The translations under genes were made by a program, and so were the position numbers. 45,990 nucleotides of DNA from Chloroflexota bacterium. GTDB lineage: Bacteria; Chloroflexota; Chloroflexia; QHBQ01. The stretch spans positions 1 through 45,990 of the forward strand of contig JANXYP010000106.1 of NCBI GenBank assembly GCA_025355955.1. The letters run 5' to 3'. This document shows positions 15,368 to 22,890 of this stretch, piece by piece. Position 1 is the first letter of the stretch. Each line of letters begins with the position of its first letter. The notes beneath the pieces are model-generated. The model did no database searches. It worked only from the letters and a program-made list of their open reading frames with translations, and was not told the origin of the DNA.

Positions 15368-16609
15368 ATGAGCCAGCTATCACCCGACCAGCACGCCCGT
15401 ATCAAGGCCGCGCTGGGTAAGTCCGCCCGCCAACGCCTGGCCGACACCGACCTCTGGCCCGCTATCGAGCAACAGGCGCAGGCCATGCCGCTGCCCATCA
15501 CCAATCCCGCCCCGCTCCTCGCTGCGTCCACCCCTACTAACCAGCCCCACCGTGCGCCTCGCTTTAGCCCGGCAACGGCAGTTATAGCAATCGCAGTGCT
15601 GATGGTGGTCGGCCTGCTTACCTCTGCGCTGCTGCCTGCCTTCACCCAACCAGCGCCAATCGCCGCCCCTGTTGCCAGCAACTCTGCTAGCTCCGCCGCG
15701 CCAGGGTCACTGCTGATCAGCACGCCTTATACTATCACCGTGCCGTACCAGGAACCAGGCGACATCAACTTGATGAGCGCGGTGATGGCCCAACGCGCCC
15801 AGCCAGTGGATATCAGTAAGACCATCAATGGCTACACTCTGACCATCAACAAGGTGTACGCTGATGCCAACGTCATCATGGTGCGATGTAGCATTAGCGG
15901 GGCTAACCAAGCTGCGGTTGACTATGATACCATCGCGTTGAGCAGCGGGCCAAGTGCGGTACGTAACGATGGTGTGATGGATAGCTTCAGTGGGAAGAAA
16001 GGCTCGCCAAGTGAGTGCGCCCTGCAGTTCGATGCCACCACCCTCAATGCAAATGCGTCGAACATCAACCTGCGCCTGAGCGCCAACCTGATTGCCCACC
16101 CCGACATCAGCAACCTGGGCGCTAACGCTCCCATCCCCGCCAAGCAAACCCTGGCTGGTCCCTTTGTCTTCGACTTCAACGTGGTGGTCGGCTCCGACAT
16201 TCGCATCGTCAACGTCGGCCAGACTGTTGAAGCCCAGGGCATCGCCTTCACCATGGAGCGGCTGATCATCACTCCTGGCGAGACCCGCATGGTAGTGCGT
16301 TACACCCTACCAGATGCCAACCCTAGCCTGCTATGGAATCCGATCATAGCCGCCGAGGGTGCGAACTGGGCCACGTCGTATAGCGACAACTACCCGCGCT
16401 ATCAGGGCAGCATGGACATAAAGAGCGAAGGCCCTGGGTCACAACTCGCCGATGGTAGCGCCATCTACCAAATCACCGGCAATCTCTACGACAAGACCGG
16501 CCCCTGGACGGTGACGGTTAAGCAACTACATAGTGCGGACAAGACCACCGACAAGGATCAGTACCTCACCGGGCCGTGGGTCTTCCAGTTCAACGTACCA
16601 GCAAACTAG
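15368..16609 (+). CDS. single-pass membrane protein, likely sigma partner (DUF4179-like)
   Basis: 413 aa from the ATG at 15368, chosen because AAGGAGG (15356-15362) sits five bases upstream; an in-frame opening further upstream runs through a repeat. Residues 1-65 are cytoplasmic, with a helical head LSPDQHARIKAALG...WPAIEQQAQAM. A TM helix lies at about 69-91, and the rest is extracytoplasmic and beta-rich with immunoglobulin-like strands. The arrangement (ECF gene, then a short cytosolic head, TM and large outer domain) is that of anti-sigma/sensor proteins of the DUF4179 type, although no zinc HxxxCxxC motif is present. Ends in a strong terminator. Confidence 0.65.
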   Translation: MSQLSPDQHARIKAALGKSARQRLADTDLWPAIEQQAQAMPLPITNPAPLLAASTPTNQPHRAPRFSPATAVIAIAVLMVVGLLTSALLPAFTQPAPIAAPVASNSASSAAPGSLLISTPYTITVPYQEPGDINLMSAVMAQRAQPVDISKTINGYTLTINKVYADANVIMVRCSISGANQAAVDYDTIALSSGPSAVRNDGVMDSFSGKKGSPSECALQFDATTLNANASNINLRLSANLIAHPDISNLGANAPIPAKQTLAGPFVFDFNVVVGSDIRIVNVGQTVEAQGIAFTMERLIITPGETRMVVRYTLPDANPSLLWNPIIAAEGANWATSYSDNYPRYQGSMDIKSEGPGSQLADGSAIYQITGNLYDKTGPWTVTVKQLHSADKTTDKDQYLTGPWVFQFNVPAN

Positions 16610-16635
16610 CGGCATAGGTGGATCGACTTGGTTGG

Positions 16636-16662
16636 GGGCGCACGCCAGTGCGCCCTTTTATT
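16636..16662 (+). terminator. rho-independent terminator
   Basis: A perfect 8-bp stem GGGCGCAC-GCCA-GTGCGCCC is followed by TTTTATT, 27 bp after the stop of the membrane protein gene. The stem belongs to the same hairpin superfamily as the dispersed repeats (compare 22930-22949). Confidence 0.85.
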
Positions 16663-16677
16663 GTGATTGGAATACGT

Positions 16678-16683
16678 TATAAT
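16678..16683 (+). promoter_or_regulatory. -10 box for a probably leaderless lipoprotein mRNA
   Basis: TATAAT ends 5 nt before the ATG at 16689, so transcription would start at about the A of the start codon. No Shine-Dalgarno is present. No clear -35. Confidence 0.6.
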
Positions 16684-16688
16684 CACCC

Positions 16689-17381
16689 ATGCGTTATCTT
16701 CTGCTGCTCTTGCTCATCGCACTGCTGGCCGCCTGTGATACCCAGCCTGCGCCACCCGCGCCTAGCGCCTTGCCTGCCTCACCAACTGCAGCTGCACCCG
16801 CGCTAACTGCAGCGGCCAGCGCCTTGCCTGCCTCACCAACTGCAGCTGTACCCGCGCCAACTGCAGCGGCTAACGCGGATGCATCGTCCACCCCTGTGCC
16901 GAGCAGCGGCGTACCGGGGCCAGCGCAGCGCTATGCGATTACCCTCGACGATCTGCTGTCCGGCTACCGCTTCGTCAGCCAGCAGCAGGGGCGCAACTTC
17001 TATGTCGCCCGCTACGAGATCGCCGACAAGTTCCGCAAGTTTGAGCAGACAATCTACGTGCTAGACAACCCGCAGCAAGCCACCGTGCAGATGCCGACGC
17101 TGCTTGATGCCTTCACCGCAACCCTACGCGCACGCACGATGATGCCGCTAACCGAAGTGGTCAGCGGCACGATTGGCGACACGATGCTGGCGCGGCAATA
17201 TCACTGGGGGCCGCTGGGCGGCGAACGCGGGGGGGTGGATCTCGCCTTTAGCTACGCGAACGTGGTGACGATCATCAGCTACAGCTATGACCCCTCCCAG
17301 ATGCCCGATGCCGATGCCCTGGATCGGGCGAGAGGGTTGGCGGCAATCATCCTCGGCAAGCTAATCGCTGCACCGAGATAA
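16689..17381 (+). CDS. lipoprotein, function unknown
   Basis: The 230-aa protein has a lipoprotein signal MRYLLLLLLIALLAAC, so Cys16 is the lipidation site. An Ala/Pro/Thr/Ser-rich spacer (17-75) contains two copies of an 18-residue repeat. A mixed alpha/beta domain (about 80-228) follows, with no recognised family. The domain contains a Phe-rich segment VARYEIADKFRKFEQTIYVL. The start is supported by the lipobox position. Transcription seems to begin at the ATG. A strong terminator follows at 17416-17440. Confidence 0.75.
   Translation: MRYLLLLLLIALLAACDTQPAPPAPSALPASPTAAAPALTAAASALPASPTAAVPAPTAAANADASSTPVPSSGVPGPAQRYAITLDDLLSGYRFVSQQQGRNFYVARYEIADKFRKFEQTIYVLDNPQQATVQMPTLLDAFTATLRARTMMPLTEVVSGTIGDTMLARQYHWGPLGGERGGVDLAFSYANVVTIISYSYDPSQMPDADALDRARGLAAIILGKLIAAPR
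16764..16871 (+). repeat. 54-bp in-frame tandem duplication
   Basis: 16764-16817 and 16818-16871 differ at only a few positions. Each encodes SALPASPTAA(A/V)PA(L/P)TAAA(S/N) in the lipoprotein linker. Confidence 0.9.
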
Positions 17382-17415
17382 ACATTGATGCTGGGCGAGA
17401 TTCTCCCTCACCAAA

Positions 17416-17440
17416 CCTCTCCCGCTGGGAGAGGCTTTTT
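17416..17440 (+). terminator. rho-independent terminator made of a repeat
   Basis: CCTCTCCC-GCT-GGGAGAGG followed by CTTTTT, 35 bp after the lipoprotein stop. The flanks (CTCACCAAA left, GCTG right) match the minus-strand terminator at 9031-9057. Confidence 0.85.
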
Positions 17441-17490
17441 GCTGCCTGCCATGCCAAATCTACAATCTACCTTCTGCCTTCAACCTTTGC
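17441..17490. repeat. AATCTAC heptamer-type spacer
   Basis: AATCTACAATCTACCTTCTG is shared with the leader of the FmdB gene (34193-34211), which reads AATCTACCTTCTGCCTTC. It may be a small dispersed repeat. Confidence 0.5.
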
Positions 17491-18135
17491 CTAAACCAGC
17501 ACCATGCTCTCCACCCAGCCATCTTCGAGTGGTGGAAGTAGCTGGCAGAGGCCGACTTGCAGCAGTTCGACGCAAGCCTTCATAACGTCGAGGGCGGGGT
17601 AGTTGAGGTCGAGGGCAAGTGCGGCAATAGTGACTGGGCCGCTGACGACGCGGGTCAGCACGCTCCATTGGTAGGGTTTGATAACCACATCGCCGAGGGG
17701 TGCCTGGCAGACGGTGATGCGATGGCCGAGGCTGGGGATGGCTTGCATCACATCGTGCCAGCGGTCGAGCCACAATGCGGCCCGCACCTGAATCACTGGC
17801 AGGCTGAGGTTGATACTACGCGCTTCGAGCGGTGCAACCATGAATAGGAACTCGCCTTCGCCCCAACTCATTGCCTCGAACAGCGCGTACAATCCGTGAC
17901 TGACCCCCAGGCGGGCATCCACCACCTCGCCATGCTCCAGCCATACCTGGCCGAGGAAACCGCGATTGCGGATGGTGAGCAAGCCGCTCTGCTTCTGCAT
18001 ATTAAGCAGCGACAGCAGCGCACTGACGCGGAACGCGCTCAGGCTGCCGCGCAGCAGCGGGCTGGCTTCGAGGCCCACTTCGAGGCGGCTGGGGTCGAGC
18101 GGTAGGGTGATGAGGCTGGTATCCTGGGTATCCAT
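17491..18135 (-). CDS. DUF4388 (PatA-like N-terminal) protein, copy 1
   Basis: The 214-aa protein is of the DUF4388 type, a small domain found at the N-terminus of PatA-like response regulators and in many Chloroflexota and Deltaproteobacteria. The core is GSLSAFRVSALLSLLNMQKQ..GLLTIRNRG, then HGEVVDARLG and a final ALFEAMSWGEGEF. A C-terminal helical region (about 145-205) ends in LLPPLEDGW. The first ATG in the frame (18144) lies inside the -10 box, so the ATG at 18135 is the start. Tandem paralogue at 18254. Confidence 0.85.
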   Translation of the reverse strand: MDTQDTSLITLPLDPSRLEVGLEASPLLRGSLSAFRVSALLSLLNMQKQSGLLTIRNRGFLGQVWLEHGEVVDARLGVSHGLYALFEAMSWGEGEFLFMVAPLEARSINLSLPVIQVRAALWLDRWHDVMQAIPSLGHRITVCQAPLGDVVIKPYQWSVLTRVVSGPVTIAALALDLNYPALDVMKACVELLQVGLCQLLPPLEDGWVESMVLV

Positions 18136-18142
18136 ACCTAAC

Positions 18143-18148
18143 ATTATA
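18143..18148 (-). promoter_or_regulatory. -10 box giving a leaderless DUF4388 mRNA
   Basis: TATAAT on the minus strand (18148-18143) is separated from the ATG at 18135 by 7 nt. There is no Shine-Dalgarno between. Confidence 0.65.
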
Positions 18149-18253
18149 CCCAGCTTTTCACCAAATTACACTGGTACTTTCTTGCTATTTCGCAAGCCGC
18201 CATTGGTACTACTTGCTAACCTGCAAGTCGGCTAATTGTTATCAGACTACATC

Positions 18254-18901
18254 CTACTCGCCCACCAGCGCGGCATCTGCACTCCAGCTATCCTCCAGCG
18301 GGGGCAGCGCTTCGCAGAGGCCGAGTTCGATTAGCTCGACGCAGATACGGGTAATCGCCAGGGGGTCTTCCTTTAGCGCGTGGGCGAGGTTGGCGACGGT
18401 CATCGGCCCGCCCACCACGCGGGTCAGCACCCCCCACTGATAGGGCTTGATGATTACGTCGCCATGAGGAGAATTATGCACGGTGATGCGACAGCCGAGG
18501 CTGGGAATTATGCCGAGTACATTGCGCCAGCGGTCGAGCCAGAGCGCGGCCCGCACCTGCACTACCGGCAGAGTCAGGGTAATGGTTCTATCGGCAGCAG
18601 AAGTGGCGATGAAGCTGAAGCTACCTTCGCCCCAGCTCATCGCCTGGAACAGCGCGGGCAGCCCATGGATGCGCCCCAGGCTAGCATCCGCCACCTCACC
18701 ATTTTCGACTGATACGTAGGCGACGAAGCCGCGATTACGCAATGTAAGCTGGCCGGTTTGCTTCTGGATATTGAGCAAGGAGAGCAGGGCGGAGAGGTTG
18801 AAGGCGTACAGGCTGCCAGCTAGCAATGGCCGCCCCTCAGCGTGGGCAGCAGCCAGGGATAGACTATAGGGCGTGGGCGTTTCTTGATCGTAGCTTTGCA
18901 T
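18254..18901 (-). CDS. DUF4388 protein, copy 2
   Basis: The 215-aa protein is a clear tandem paralogue of 17491-18135: both share SALLSLLN(M/I)QKQ, LRNRG/IRNRG, MSWGEG, VQVRAALWLDRW, GDV(V/I)IKPYQW and LLPPLEDGW-type endings. I choose the ATG at 18901 (MQSYDQETP). The frame continues 53 codons further upstream into a MITE hairpin and loses the coding character. TATAAT ends six bases before this ATG. Both copies lie in the same orientation with 118 bp between and each carries its own promoter, suggesting separate expression. PatA-like proteins act in signalling; a specific role is unknown. Confidence 0.85.
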   Translation of the reverse strand: MQSYDQETPTPYSLSLAAAHAEGRPLLAGSLYAFNLSALLSLLNIQKQTGQLTLRNRGFVAYVSVENGEVADASLGRIHGLPALFQAMSWGEGSFSFIATSAADRTITLTLPVVQVRAALWLDRWRNVLGIIPSLGCRITVHNSPHGDVIIKPYQWGVLTRVVGGPMTVANLAHALKEDPLAITRICVELIELGLCEALPPLEDSWSADAALVGE

Positions 18902-18907
18902 AACTAC

Positions 18908-18913
18908 ATTATA
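18908..18913 (-). promoter_or_regulatory. -10 box giving a leaderless DUF4388 mRNA (copy 2)
   Basis: TATAAT (18913-18908) with 6 nt to the ATG at 18901, the same layout as at copy 1. Confidence 0.65.
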
Positions 18914-18979
18914 TACCACCCTGAGATAGTAGAACAGTGGTACTTTGTAGCTATGGCTGGATAGCCAAATTGGGCTACT

Positions 18980-19075
18980 TATTCCGATTAGCCGAAGCGA
19001 TGCTATAGATCTGTAGGGGCGAACCGTTGTTCGCCCTGGCTCAATGTATAGCAGCACCATAGCTAATTGGTATTA
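18980..19075 (+). mobile_element. MITE-like element, copy 2
   Basis: It starts TATTCCGATTAGCC and ends GCTAATTGGTATTA, with the internal GTAGGGGCGAACC..GTTCGCCC hairpin at 19013-19036. The 3' end of the small zinc-finger gene (minus strand) lies inside it. A second partial copy follows at 19073-19140. Confidence 0.75.
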
Positions 19076-19382
19076 TTCCAATTAGCCGAAGCGTGACGGG
19101 TGTAAAACGGATGGGCGCGATAAATCTGCGCCCTACAGATAATCCGCCTGTTCGCCTGACTGATAACTTCGGGTCCATCTCCGGTATCTCGATGGGGCGT
19201 GGCGCAGGCTGGCAGATGCCGCAGAACAGGGTGTTGTTGGTTACCAGCACGTCGGGTAGCCCATGGTGGTCGATGTAAGCGGTGACGATATAGGGCATGG
19301 TCTGTGCATCCTTCTTGCACAGGGCGCGCCCACAGAATCGGCACACTCCGTTCGCCGGTTTGTCACAGTGCCAGCAGTTCAT
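19041..19382 (-). CDS. small B-box-like zinc-finger protein with repeat-derived tail
   Basis: The 113-aa protein begins MNCWHCDKPANGVCRFCGRA with Cys3, 6, 14, 17, a B-box-like arrangement, continuing with Cys22 and a second pair FCGIC. AAAGGAG precedes the ATG at 19382 by seven bases. From about residue 79 onward the reading frame is MITE/hairpin sequence (19041-19145): VRRTGGLSVGRRFIAPIR and the rest are not conserved coding but the repeat translated. The original protein probably ended near EMDPKLS. The protein may therefore carry an elongated tail; function unknown. Confidence 0.65.
   Translation of the reverse strand: MNCWHCDKPANGVCRFCGRALCKKDAQTMPYIVTAYIDHHGLPDVLVTNNTLFCGICQPAPRPIEIPEMDPKLSVRRTGGLSVGRRFIAPIRFTPVTLRLIGIIPISYGAAIH
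19073..19140 (+). mobile_element. partial MITE-like copy with a different core
   Basis: TATTCCAATTAGCCGAAGCG repeats the left end of the preceding copy. The core is GGGCGCGATAAATCTGCGCCC followed by TACAG (19113-19136). It is a chimeric variant with the same terminus but another hairpin. Confidence 0.55.
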
Positions 19383-19402
19383 CGGTTAACTCCTTTGGTG
19401 TA

Positions 19403-20932
19403 CTAATCAACTCCCCCAGTGGGGGTGGTAGAGAGAGGGTGCGTAGGCCGCAGTCTGCGCCGCAGCCCGGCGAATGCGGCGGCCAGCGCGCGGCGCGAGA
19501 TCAGCGCGAGGATGAAGCCGCCCATGATCAGGCTGGGCCAGCCTGCCAGCCGCACGCCGAGTAGGCTGGACAGCCATTCTACCAGCGTGGCGAAGAAGTT
19601 GACCCCTAGCCAGATGGTGAAGGCAGTAAAGATGAGACTGAGCAGCCCGAACCAGGTGAACAGCCGTTGTTCGCGGGTTAGTGACTGGGGGTGGCGCAGG
19701 TGGGCGGGCAGAGCGTGGAACACGAAATCGAAGGCGCGGGCGCGCAGCGAGGGTATCTCCAGCCAATCCATCAACATGAAGTAGCCATCGAGTTCGAGCA
19801 ATGGGTTGAGATTGAAGAAAGCGTTGAGGAAGCTCATCAAAGCCAGCGCGTACAGCGCCCCGATTAGCGGGCCAGCGCCCAGCCCATGCGCGGGGCTGAA
19901 GTAGAGCGCCAGAGTGCAGAGCGCGGCCACCACCAGGGTTGCCAGTGGCCCGGCCCAACTGACCATCACCCGCTGATGGCGCTCTGCCAGCCACATATCG
20001 TCGGTATCCACGAAGAAGGCGGGCAGGCCGTAGTAGAGCAGCAACCCGCCGCGGCGCACCTCATGACCGTAGCGCTTGCAGGTTAGCGCGTGGGCCAGCT
20101 CGTGGATAAATATGCTGATAAAATAGGCGAAATAGAGCATCAGCAGCGACCAGCCCGACATTTGCGTCGGTGCAACGACCACCGGCTGGTAGAAGGGGTC
20201 GAGCAGGTAGATGAGGAACAGGGCTACGCCCACGATGCTGATGATCAGGTAGGCGGCGAGGGCGAGCGGATGAAATAGGATGGGGTTGACGATGCGGGCG
20301 AGGCGGGTGAGGCGGGCATCGAGGTTGTGAACGCTGAACTGCAGGTTGCCGATAGTCAGCCCCGCTCGCAACCGCTGCCAGGGGCTGTGGCTAGTGGTGA
20401 GGCTGAGGGCGTGGCGCACTTGCGCGTAGAGGCTAGTGCCGCCACCGACGATGAAGCCGTTATCCTCAAGCTGATCGAGCAGGCGCGAGACGGTGGCGGG
20501 ATTGACCTTGCCGTAGCGCTGCATATAGGCGAGGTTGAGGTCGTGCAGGCTGTGCTGGCCGTCCATCAAGCCCCAGAGGTAGACCTGATCATCGCTGAGG
20601 CGCAGGTAGGTGGCGGCGGCATTGTTCTTCAGCACCCAGTAGCTTTCGCCAGTGGCGCTCTCTGCAACGTATTGCTCGATGGTGAAGCCGGTGATACGGA
20701 GGGGGCGCTGCTGGCTGGGGCGCAGCCGGTCACTGGCTGCTACATATACAGTTGCAGGCGTGGCTGTTGTGGTGGTAGGCGGGGACAATGGGGCGAAAGC
20801 CAAATCGCGCTCCACTACCTCGTTGATGTTAAGAGGGTGCAAGCCTGCGATGTTGCCTTCGCTAGCCTCAGCCCGGTCGAGCGCCGCCCAGATGTCGGCG
20901 GCAGGTGAGGGAGCCGGTGGTTTGCTCGCCAT
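19403..20932 (-). CDS. PqqD-like domain fused to M50 (site-2-type) metalloprotease
   Basis: The 509-aa membrane metallopeptidase contains HELAH (277-281) in a TM helix and NLNPLLELDGY (374-384), whose Asp382 is the third zinc ligand, as in site-2 proteases and the YydH/SpoIVFB-like branch. Residues about 90-165 form a PqqD-like domain: SYWVLKNNAAATYLRLSDDQVYLW... and a helical LNLAYMQRYG..TVSRLLDQLEDNGF. Such fusions occur near RiPP genes, but no precursor or radical SAM gene is visible here. TM helices about 222-245, 260-282, 325-345, 355-376, 430-455 and 470-488. ATG at 20932, GAGGGG upstream; the -10 box (TGGTATAAG) comes from the MITE at 20952. Confidence 0.85.
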   Translation of the reverse strand: MASKPPAPSPAADIWAALDRAEASEGNIAGLHPLNINEVVERDLAFAPLSPPTTTTATPATVYVAASDRLRPSQQRPLRITGFTIEQYVAESATGESYWVLKNNAAATYLRLSDDQVYLWGLMDGQHSLHDLNLAYMQRYGKVNPATVSRLLDQLEDNGFIVGGGTSLYAQVRHALSLTTSHSPWQRLRAGLTIGNLQFSVHNLDARLTRLARIVNPILFHPLALAAYLIISIVGVALFLIYLLDPFYQPVVVAPTQMSGWSLLMLYFAYFISIFIHELAHALTCKRYGHEVRRGGLLLYYGLPAFFVDTDDMWLAERHQRVMVSWAGPLATLVVAALCTLALYFSPAHGLGAGPLIGALYALALMSFLNAFFNLNPLLELDGYFMLMDWLEIPSLRARAFDFVFHALPAHLRHPQSLTREQRLFTWFGLLSLIFTAFTIWLGVNFFATLVEWLSSLLGVRLAGWPSLIMGGFILALISRRALAAAFAGLRRRLRPTHPLSTTPTGGVD

Positions 20933-20951
20933 GCTGGACCCCTCTTCATTC

Positions 20952-21049
20952 TTATACCAATTAGCCGAGCATCTGATATAAATTGAGCCAGGGCGAACAA
21001 CGGTTCGCCCCTACAGAAATTATAGCGGCACCAAGGCTAATTGGTATTA
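20952..21049 (-). mobile_element. MITE-like element, copy 3 (best-preserved ends)
   Basis: 98 bp with 15-bp terminal inverted repeats T(T/A)ATACCAATTAGCC (20952-20966) and GGCTAATTGGTATTA (21035-21049), one mismatch. Core hairpin GGGCGAACAACGGTTCGCCC then CTAC. It fills nearly the whole gap between two minus-strand genes, supplies the TAA stop codon (21049-21047) of the upstream gene and the extended -10 of the downstream one. Orientation is opposite to copies 1 and 2. Confidence 0.85.
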
Positions 21050-22678
21050 CTTCAAGGTGCGGTTGCTCATGCGGATTACCACTACGCCCACCACCAGGGC
21101 GATGAGACCGATAATCAGCAGGTAGAGCGGCCACGCACTTTGTTCGCCAGTGCTTGGCGCAACCTTGGGCGCAGGTCCGCCGCTAGCTGTGCCACTGCCT
21201 GTCGCGCCGCCGGTTATGCTGGTTGTGCCGGATGATGGGCCACCAGTCGTGGAGGGGGGAGCCTGGTTAGGTAGGGTAGGGATGGCCTCGGTCGGAGCAG
21301 CCAACGTTGGCTTGCCGGTTGCGGATGTGGGTGGGGTACCCGACAAGGGCGGCAGCTGCGGGATTACTGGCGTGGCGATACCCTTAGCGGGCGTGGCGGT
21401 CGGTGGGAAGAACGAGGTGGCGCTGGGGATGGGCTTGGGAGTCAGTCCGGTTATTGAATTAGGGGTGAAGGTGGGAAACAGGATGGTCGGCAACTCGGTG
21501 GGCAGGCCGCCACTGCTATCGGTAGGGATGGCGGTGGCGAAGGTGTCGTCGACGGTGGAGATTGGCGTGGGCGCAGCGGCGACCGCGATCTGCGGCTTGC
21601 CCGCAACCGATTGCGTAACGGGCTTGGCCGGGCTGGCAGGCACCTGAGTAGTTACCACAAGGGTTGGCGAAAGGGTTGGCGTGCTTGGCAGCAACGGAGT
21701 CGTAGTCGCGGTCGGTGTGCTGGGCAGCAACGGAGTAGTGGTCGCGGTTGGCGTACTCGGCAGCAACGGAGTAGTGGTCGCGGTTGGCGTGCTGGGCTGT
21801 GTGGACGGCGTGGCGAGGTTGGATTTGGTTGATTGGCTGGATGGAGTGGCGGTGTCGGTCGGGTTGACGGGGTTGCCGCCCCCGCCTGCTGTGCTGGTCG
21901 GCTTCGGTTGCAGGGTAGCGCTTACAGTTACGCTCACGGTCGCAGTTGGCTGACCGCTGTTCGCGGCGGTAGGGGTGGCGCTGGGTTGCGTGCCGCTGGG
22001 GGCGGTGGGTTGGGCGGTGGGCAGGCCCGCTACCCTGGTCGTTGTCGGCTGTGCAGCTGGCGGGGTGGCGCTTGGCGGGTTGCCGCCGCTGCCGACGGCG
22101 AATATTGCGTAGGCGGGCAGGCCGTCCGCCCCCACCAGGATAGTGCCGTAGGGTAGATAGACGGTTAGGGCAGTGGATTGCAGATTGGTGACGATAACGC
22201 TGCCGCTGCTGCTACTGAAGCTGGCGGTGGCGCTGGCCCGCCCGCCGGAGATTGCAAGCAGCAGGTCATAGCCGTTAGCGGTCGAAGCCGGAGTTGCGCT
22301 GCTGCGGGCCGTATCCACCAGCCGCTGCGCCGTGCTATGGTCGCCAGCGGGCCAAGTGCCACTGCTCACAAACCAGAGCGCGGCTTGTACTGAGGCGGGG
22401 TCGCTGCTGATTAGACCCCAGTCAGCCGCATAGTAGACGATGTTGCGCCAGGTGGGGCCATTGGCGAAAGCAGTGGGATTGGCCGCAACCTGCACTGAGG
22501 CGGGCGCGGGGCGGCTGCTCGACAGGCTGAAGCCAGCGACGGTGAAGCTGGCGGTCATGCCGGGCGCAGTGGTGGCGCTAGGTTCGGGGGCCGCGCTGGC
22601 AAAGGCAGCGGGGCTGAATAGCAGGGTGAGGGCCACAACCAGCGCCAGGGCGCAGGCGACAAGGCGTGGGTTTCGCAA
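21047..22678 (-). CDS. Pro/Thr-rich surface protein with cell-wall-sorting-like C-terminus
   Basis: The 543-aa protein has a signal peptide (about 1-30, ending AFASA) and a folded N-terminal domain (about 35-200) resembling a thioester/Gln-ester-like or adhesin head (WRNIVYYAADW...VQAALWFVSSGTW). A long Thr/Pro/Ala/Ser-rich stalk (210-500) includes three 12-residue TPTATTTPLLPS repeats. The C-terminus is PSTGEQSAWPLYL, a TM helix of about 20 residues and RMSNRTLK, which resembles an LPxTG-type sorting signal with A in place of L. The TTG start has GGGAGGAA upstream. The TAA stop lies in the MITE end. A long heavily O-glycosylatable stalk fits the GT39 locus nearby (inference). Confidence 0.75.
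   Translation of the reverse strand: MRNPRLVACALALVVALTLLFSPAAFASAAPEPSATTAPGMTASFTVAGFSLSSSRPAPASVQVAANPTAFANGPTWRNIVYYAADWGLISSDPASVQAALWFVSSGTWPAGDHSTAQRLVDTARSSATPASTANGYDLLLAISGGRASATASFSSSSGSVIVTNLQSTALTVYLPYGTILVGADGLPAYAIFAVGSGGNPPSATPPAAQPTTTRVAGLPTAQPTAPSGTQPSATPTAANSGQPTATVSVTVSATLQPKPTSTAGGGGNPVNPTDTATPSSQSTKSNLATPSTQPSTPTATTTPLLPSTPTATTTPLLPSTPTATTTPLLPSTPTLSPTLVVTTQVPASPAKPVTQSVAGKPQIAVAAAPTPISTVDDTFATAIPTDSSGGLPTELPTILFPTFTPNSITGLTPKPIPSATSFFPPTATPAKGIATPVIPQLPPLSGTPPTSATGKPTLAAPTEAIPTLPNQAPPSTTGGPSSGTTSITGGATGSGTASGGPAPKVAPSTGEQSAWPLYLLIIGLIALVVGVVVIRMSNRTLK
21676..21798 (-). repeat. 36-bp in-frame minisatellite, three units plus a part
   Basis: Units 21676-21711, 21712-21747, 21748-21783 and a partial 21784-21798. 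Encodes the repeated TPTATTTPLLPS of the surface-protein stalk. Confidence 0.9.
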
Positions 22679-22890
22679 GAGGATTCCTCCCAGGTCGGCC
22701 CAGGCCGACTGTAGTTATATCATCAGGATAAGTGGGAGCCGATTAAGAGCAGCGGGTTGCTAGATGGCGACCCCACGGTTTTCGGTGCAAGCTAAGGCCG
22801 CCAGCGCATTGTGGCGACGGCTGGCTCATTATATCATATAACGGTGGATAGGGCAAAATTGTAACCCTACCCGCGATCGGCTCTGAATAA

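Noticed and set aside
18902-19060. Upstream extension of DUF4388 copy 2
   Set aside because: The extra 53 codons run into a MITE and include the promoter -10 box.
21676-21798. Possible CRISPR-like minisatellite
   Set aside because: It is a 36-bp in-frame coding repeat with no unique spacers.
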